In this document: piece by piece, positions 60,640 through 64,000 of the stretch | Layout of the letters: every line of letters begins with the position of its first letter | Position numbering within the stretch: the first letter of the stretch is position 1 | NCBI RefSeq assembly: GCF_900108335.1 | Contig: NZ_FNVT01000002.1 | Coordinates: forward strand, 551,620-615,619 | Direction: 5' to 3' | Length of the DNA: 64,000 nucleotides | Origin: Nonomuraea solani | GTDB taxonomy: Bacteria > Actinomycetota > Actinomycetes > Streptosporangiales > Streptosporangiaceae | Translations under genes and position numbers: made by a program | Notes under the pieces: generated by a model | What the model was told of the DNA's origin: nothing | Database searches by the model: none | Seen by the model: only the letters and a program-made list of their open reading frames with translations

Positions 60640-61791
60640 TCAGTACGAGAAAGGCCAGGACTTCCAGTAGTTGCGAACCCGGACCCACAGTCCGAACAGC
60701 CCCCGCGGCTCGAAGATGAGGAACAGCACGATCAGCAGCCCGTACAGAACGGTCTCGACCTGGAACACGTTCGGCGTCTGCGTCGTGTCCCCGCTGATGA
60801 ACGGCACCAGCCCCGGCAACGACCTGGTCACCGGCTGCAGCAACGAGATGAACAGCGCCCCCGCGATCGCCCCCGACACGGTCGCCACCCCGCCGATCAG
60901 CACCATCGCGATGAACTGCACCGACAGCAGCAGGCTGAACGACCCCGGCTCGACGTACCCGGAGATCGTGTAGAGCAGCCCGCCCGCGCACCCCGCGTAG
61001 AACGACGAGATCCCGAAGGCCAGCACCTTGTACCTGGTCAGCGGCACCCCGATCACCTCGGCGGCGATGTCCCGGTCCCGGATGGCGGCGAAGGCGCGGC
61101 CGATGCGCGAGCGGGCCAGGTTGCGCGCGGCCACGGCGAAGACGATGAGCAGCGCCAGCATGAGCGTGTAGAGGAGCTGCTCCTTGGTGCCGAGCGGGCC
61201 GTCCTGGTCCAGGCGCACGCCGAAGAGCTGCGGGATCGCCGCCTCCCTGCCCACCCCTGGGCCGCCGGTCAGCTCCTGCCACTCCTTGAAGATGTGCTCG
61301 CCGAGAAAGACCAGGCCAAGGGTGACGACGGCCAGGTAGAGCCCGCGCAACCGGCTCGCCAGCGGCGCCACCAGCACCCCGGCCGCGGCGGCGACGAGTC
61401 CGGCGGCGGGCAGCCAGATCCACAGCTCGGCGATCCCGAGCCCGAGGTTCTCGCCATCGGCGGGTCCGGACAGCGCGGCGGCCGTGTACGCCCCGATGGC
61501 CACGAAGAACGCGTGCCCGAGCGACACCTGCCCGGCGTACCCGGTGACGATGTTGAGCCCGATCGCCCCGATGGCCAGCACGTACGCCCCGGCCAGCACC
61601 TCCAGCGACCGGTCCTGCAGCAGCACCGACAGCCCGAACGCCAGCACCACCAGCAGCCCCGTCCACACCCGCTTGGCCCGGGTGTCGAGCAGCGCCATGT
61701 CCTGGGCGTAGGAGGTGTAGAGCAGCGGCCGGCCGCGTACGCGGCGAGACCGGCCGGTCGGTATGTCCGGGGCGACACGCATATCGGTCAT
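60640..61791 (-). CDS. LivM-type ABC permease
   Basis: 383 residues. After a roughly 45-residue charged leader come about nine membrane helices. LNIVTGYAGQVSLGHAFFVAIGAY is the LivM signature and RDIAAEVIGVPLTRYKVLAFGISSFYAG is the cytoplasmic EAA-like loop. ATG 61791 overlaps the stop of the LivH gene by 4 bp (ATGA). Together the two permeases form the membrane channel of a HAAT-family importer. Confidence 0.9.
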   Translation of the reverse strand: MTDMRVAPDIPTGRSRRVRGRPLLYTSYAQDMALLDTRAKRVWTGLLVVLAFGLSVLLQDRSLEVLAGAYVLAIGAIGLNIVTGYAGQVSLGHAFFVAIGAYTAAALSGPADGENLGLGIAELWIWLPAAGLVAAAAGVLVAPLASRLRGLYLAVVTLGLVFLGEHIFKEWQELTGGPGVGREAAIPQLFGVRLDQDGPLGTKEQLLYTLMLALLIVFAVAARNLARSRIGRAFAAIRDRDIAAEVIGVPLTRYKVLAFGISSFYAGCAGGLLYTISGYVEPGSFSLLLSVQFIAMVLIGGVATVSGAIAGALFISLLQPVTRSLPGLVPFISGDTTQTPNVFQVETVLYGLLIVLFLIFEPRGLFGLWVRVRNYWKSWPFSY

Positions 61792-62675
61792 ACCCGCTCG
61801 ACCTCCCGGGTCCCGAACAGTCCGTACGGCCTGACCAGCAGCACGACCAGCATCACCACGTACGGCGACACGACCGCGAAGTTCTGCCCCAGCCACGGTG
61901 CGAACTCCCCCTGGTACGACTGGAACAGCGACTCCACCACCCCCACGATCAGCCCGCCCGCCACGGCCCCGCCGAGCGAGTCGAGCCCGCCCACGATGAT
62001 CGCCGGCAGCGCCTTGAGCGCGATCACCCAGGTCATCTGCTCGATCCCCTGCCCGGTGCCGACGAACATCCCGGCGATCGCCGCCAGGAACCCGGCCAGC
62101 CCCCACGACAGCGCGAACACCGCCCCGACGGAGACCCCCTGCGCCAGCGCGGTCTCCTGGTCGAACGCCGCCGCCCGCATGGCCAGCCCGTAACGGGTGT
62201 AGCGGAAGAAGGCGAACAGCAGCGCCACCAGCACGGCGGTGACGAGCAGCATGGCCAGCCAGCGCGACTGCACGACCAGCGGCCCGAGCGACACCTGCGT
62301 GAACCCCCACGGGTCCCCGACCTGGCGCACGTCCCGCCCGATGAAGCCGTTGACCACCACCCGGACGACGACGTCGATCCCGAGCGTGATGATCGCCACC
62401 ACGAACACCGGCCGCCCCACCATGGGCCGGATCGCCACCCGCTCGATCGCCAGCGCCACGCCCGCGATGAGCAACGCAGACAGAAGAACGGCCGCGTAAA
62501 ACCCGGTGATCCCGGCCAGGTAACTCACCGTGACGGCCCCGGCCAGCATGAGCGCGGGCTGCGCGAAACTGATCACCCGCGTCGCCTTGTAAATGATCAC
62601 GAACCCCAGGGCGAGCAGCGCGTACACCGAGCCGTTGCCCAGCCCTCTGATGACGGTCTCCAGCAGCCCCTTCAC
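61788..62675 (-). CDS. LivH-type ABC permease
   Basis: 295 residues, about eight helices. GLGNGSVYALLALGFVIIYKATRVISFAQP is the LivH start, and KALPAIIVGGLDSLGGAVAGGLIVGVVE is the conserved loop. GTG 62675 overlaps the ligase stop by 4 bp (GTGA). The cognate ATPases (LivG/LivF) are not in the window and are probably upstream, past the right edge. Confidence 0.9.
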   Translation of the reverse strand: MKGLLETVIRGLGNGSVYALLALGFVIIYKATRVISFAQPALMLAGAVTVSYLAGITGFYAAVLLSALLIAGVALAIERVAIRPMVGRPVFVVAIITLGIDVVVRVVVNGFIGRDVRQVGDPWGFTQVSLGPLVVQSRWLAMLLVTAVLVALLFAFFRYTRYGLAMRAAAFDQETALAQGVSVGAVFALSWGLAGFLAAIAGMFVGTGQGIEQMTWVIALKALPAIIVGGLDSLGGAVAGGLIVGVVESLFQSYQGEFAPWLGQNFAVVSPYVVMLVVLLVRPYGLFGTREVERV

Positions 62676-64000
62676 CGGGCGTACATCCCTTCGACCAGGT
62701 CCTCGAAGAGCTTGGCGATGGCCGAGCGCTTGACCTTCTGGGTCGCGGTCAGCTCCCCGTCCTCGTGGTCGAGCTCCTTGGGCAGGAACGCGAACCGCTT
62801 CACCTGCTCCACATACGCGAACCTGGCGTTGACCCCGGTCACGATCCCCTGCACGAGCTCGCGCGTCTCCGGCTTCTCCGAAAGGTCCCGATAGGTGGTG
62901 TACGGCAGGCCGCGCCGCCGCGCCCACTCCCCCACCGTGTCCGGTTCGATCCCGATCAGCGCCACCAGGTACGGCCGCTGGTCCCCGACGACCACGGCCT
63001 CCTTGACGTACGGGGACGCCTTGAGCGCGTTCTCGATCTCGCTGGGCGCCACGTTCTTGCCGCCGGCCGTGATGATGATGTCCTTCATCCGGTCGGTGAT
63101 CCGCAGATGGGTGCCTTCGTCCCACTCGCCCACGTCGCCGGTGTGCAGCCAGCCATCCTCGTCGAGCACGTCGGCGGTGGCGCGCGGGTTGCGCCAGTAG
63201 CCGGCGAAGGTCCCCGGGTGCCTGGTCATGATCTCGCCGGTGGCCTCGTCGATCTTCAGCTCGACGCCGGGGTGCGGCTCGCCGACGGTGCCCAGGCGTA
63301 CCCGGCCTGGGCGGCTGGCGGTGGCGATGGCGGTGTTCTCGCTCATGCCGTACACCTCGTGCATGGCGATGCCGATCCCCATGTAGAACTTGAGCACGTC
63401 GGGCGCGATGGGCGCGGCGCCCGAGGCGGCGTAGCGCACCCGCCGCATGCCGAGCCGCTCGCGCAGCGAGCGGTAGCAGAACACCCAGCCCACCGCGTAC
63501 GCCGTACGCGTCCACGCCGTGTGCCGGCCGCCGGTGCGTACCAGCGTGTCGCCGATCCGGTCGGCCACCCGCAGCCAGAACCGGGTGAGCGCCCGTTTCG
63601 ACGGCGAGGCCGACTCCAGCCTGATGTTGACCTGCGCGAGGACCTTCTCCCAGATCCGCGGCACCCCGAACAGGATCGTCGGCTGCACCTCCCGCAGGTT
63701 GGCCTGGACGGTGTCGATGGACTCGGCGAAGTTCACCTGCACCCCGGCCGCCGAGTTGAACCAGACGGTGAACGCCCGCTCGGCCACGTGACACAGCGGC
63801 AGGTACGACAGCGCGAGGTCACGTTCCGACGGCGGCGGGGACGTGAAACCGCCGCCCATAACGAGGGTCTGCACCGCGAACTCGACGTTCCGAACGGTGA
63901 GCATCACACCCTTGGGAGGCCCGGTGGTGCCAGAGGTGTAAATAAGGGTCATCACATCACCAGGAGCGGCCTCGGCCATCCGCCGCTCAACGGCCTCCGG
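62672..64000 (-). CDS. Long-chain acyl-CoA synthetase-type AMP-binding ligase, N-terminus beyond the window
   Basis: At least 443 residues, open to base 64000. Adenylate-forming motifs: P-loop TLIYTSGTTGPPKGV (A3), YGMSEN (A5 region), GWLHTGDVGEWD (A7), DRMKDIIITAGGKNVAPSEIEN (A8). The last lysine (TATQKVKRSA) is in place for A10. LSYLPLCHVAERAF is typical of long-chain acyl-CoA ligases. It activates a carboxylic acid to its CoA thioester. Translationally coupled to LivH, so uptake and activation of the same acid is likely. Confidence 0.9.
   Translation of the reverse strand, partial: PEAVERRMAEAAPGDVMTLIYTSGTTGPPKGVMLTVRNVEFAVQTLVMGGGFTSPPPSERDLALSYLPLCHVAERAFTVWFNSAAGVQVNFAESIDTVQANLREVQPTILFGVPRIWEKVLAQVNIRLESASPSKRALTRFWLRVADRIGDTLVRTGGRHTAWTRTAYAVGWVFCYRSLRERLGMRRVRYAASGAAPIAPDVLKFYMGIGIAMHEVYGMSENTAIATASRPGRVRLGTVGEPHPGVELKIDEATGEIMTRHPGTFAGYWRNPRATADVLDEDGWLHTGDVGEWDEGTHLRITDRMKDIIITAGGKNVAPSEIENALKASPYVKEAVVVGDQRPYLVALIGIEPDTVGEWARRRGLPYTTYRDLSEKPETRELVQGIVTGVNARFAYVEQVKRFAFLPKELDHEDGELTATQKVKRSAIAKLFEDLVEGMYAR

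Overview
The window is high-GC, gene-dense DNA with strongly GC-biased third codon positions, frequent GTG and TTG starts and many start codons only 6-7 nt downstream of a TAnnnT -10 box, which implies leaderless mRNAs. Gene content fits a filamentous actinomycete: type II glutamine synthetase with a GlnR-like upstream array, an MsiK-type sugar ABC ATPase beside a LacI regulator, a large AAA-LuxR (LAL) regulator, an MmyB-like HTH protein and a LivHM/acyl-CoA ligase cluster. A Streptosporangiaceae-type genome (Nonomuraea-like) is my guess, not something the sequence proves. I see no rRNA, tRNA, CRISPR array, insertion sequence, prophage or PKS/NRPS genes, so this looks like an ordinary chromosome arm with accessory genes.

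Layout. 1-7.5 kb: a partial SWIM zinc-finger protein, a cupin, a dead HAD gene, an alpha/beta hydrolase plus a phosphotransferase, galU, an aldehyde dehydrogenase and glnII. 7.5-16.4 kb: an LLM-oxidoreductase/hemerythrin fusion, TerC, a two-gene envelope module (lipoprotein plus a membrane FtsH-like AAA metalloprotease), a CMD protein, a PQQ-type sugar dehydrogenase lipoprotein and an SDR. 16.5-22.9 kb: MsiK-like ATPase and LacI regulator sharing LacI-type operator sequences, a TetR with paired operators next to an EstB-like serine hydrolase, an M29/NicX-like protein and an SDR. 22.9-31 kb: the LAL regulator translationally coupled to an alpha/beta hydrolase, a glutathione peroxidase, two secreted lysozyme-like paralogues, and a TetR/diiron-protein divergent pair with paired operators.

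31-45.6 kb: a NACHT NTPase overlapping an orphan histidine kinase tail to tail, a deaminase plus MFS pair, a heterodimeric ABC exporter, a cluster of small zinc-ribbon and DUF202 membrane proteins, an epoxide-hydrolase-like protein and a decayed ArsR/MFS pair. 45.7-59.3 kb: a class A beta-lactamase fused in one operon to a class A penicillin-binding protein, a decayed histidine phosphatase, a VOC/GntR pair, an SDR/HTH pair, a GNAT, two coupled unknown genes, P450 debris, a DUF899 protein and a frameshifted tripeptidyl-aminopeptidase-like gene. 59.3-64 kb (minus strand): a LivK/M/H-type ABC transporter translationally coupled to an acyl-CoA ligase that runs off the right end.

Two themes recur. 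First, six genes (HAD, ArsR, MFS, histidine phosphatase, P450, peptidase) are broken by stops, frameshifts or internal deletions, concentrated at 44-59 kb. Second, regulator genes carry visible paired palindromic operators in their divergent intergenic regions. The most interesting candidates for new biology are the NACHT protein, the lipoprotein/FtsH-like protease pair, the LLM-hemerythrin fusion, the zinc-ribbon/DUF202 cluster and the coupled unknown pair at 54.8-56.2 kb.
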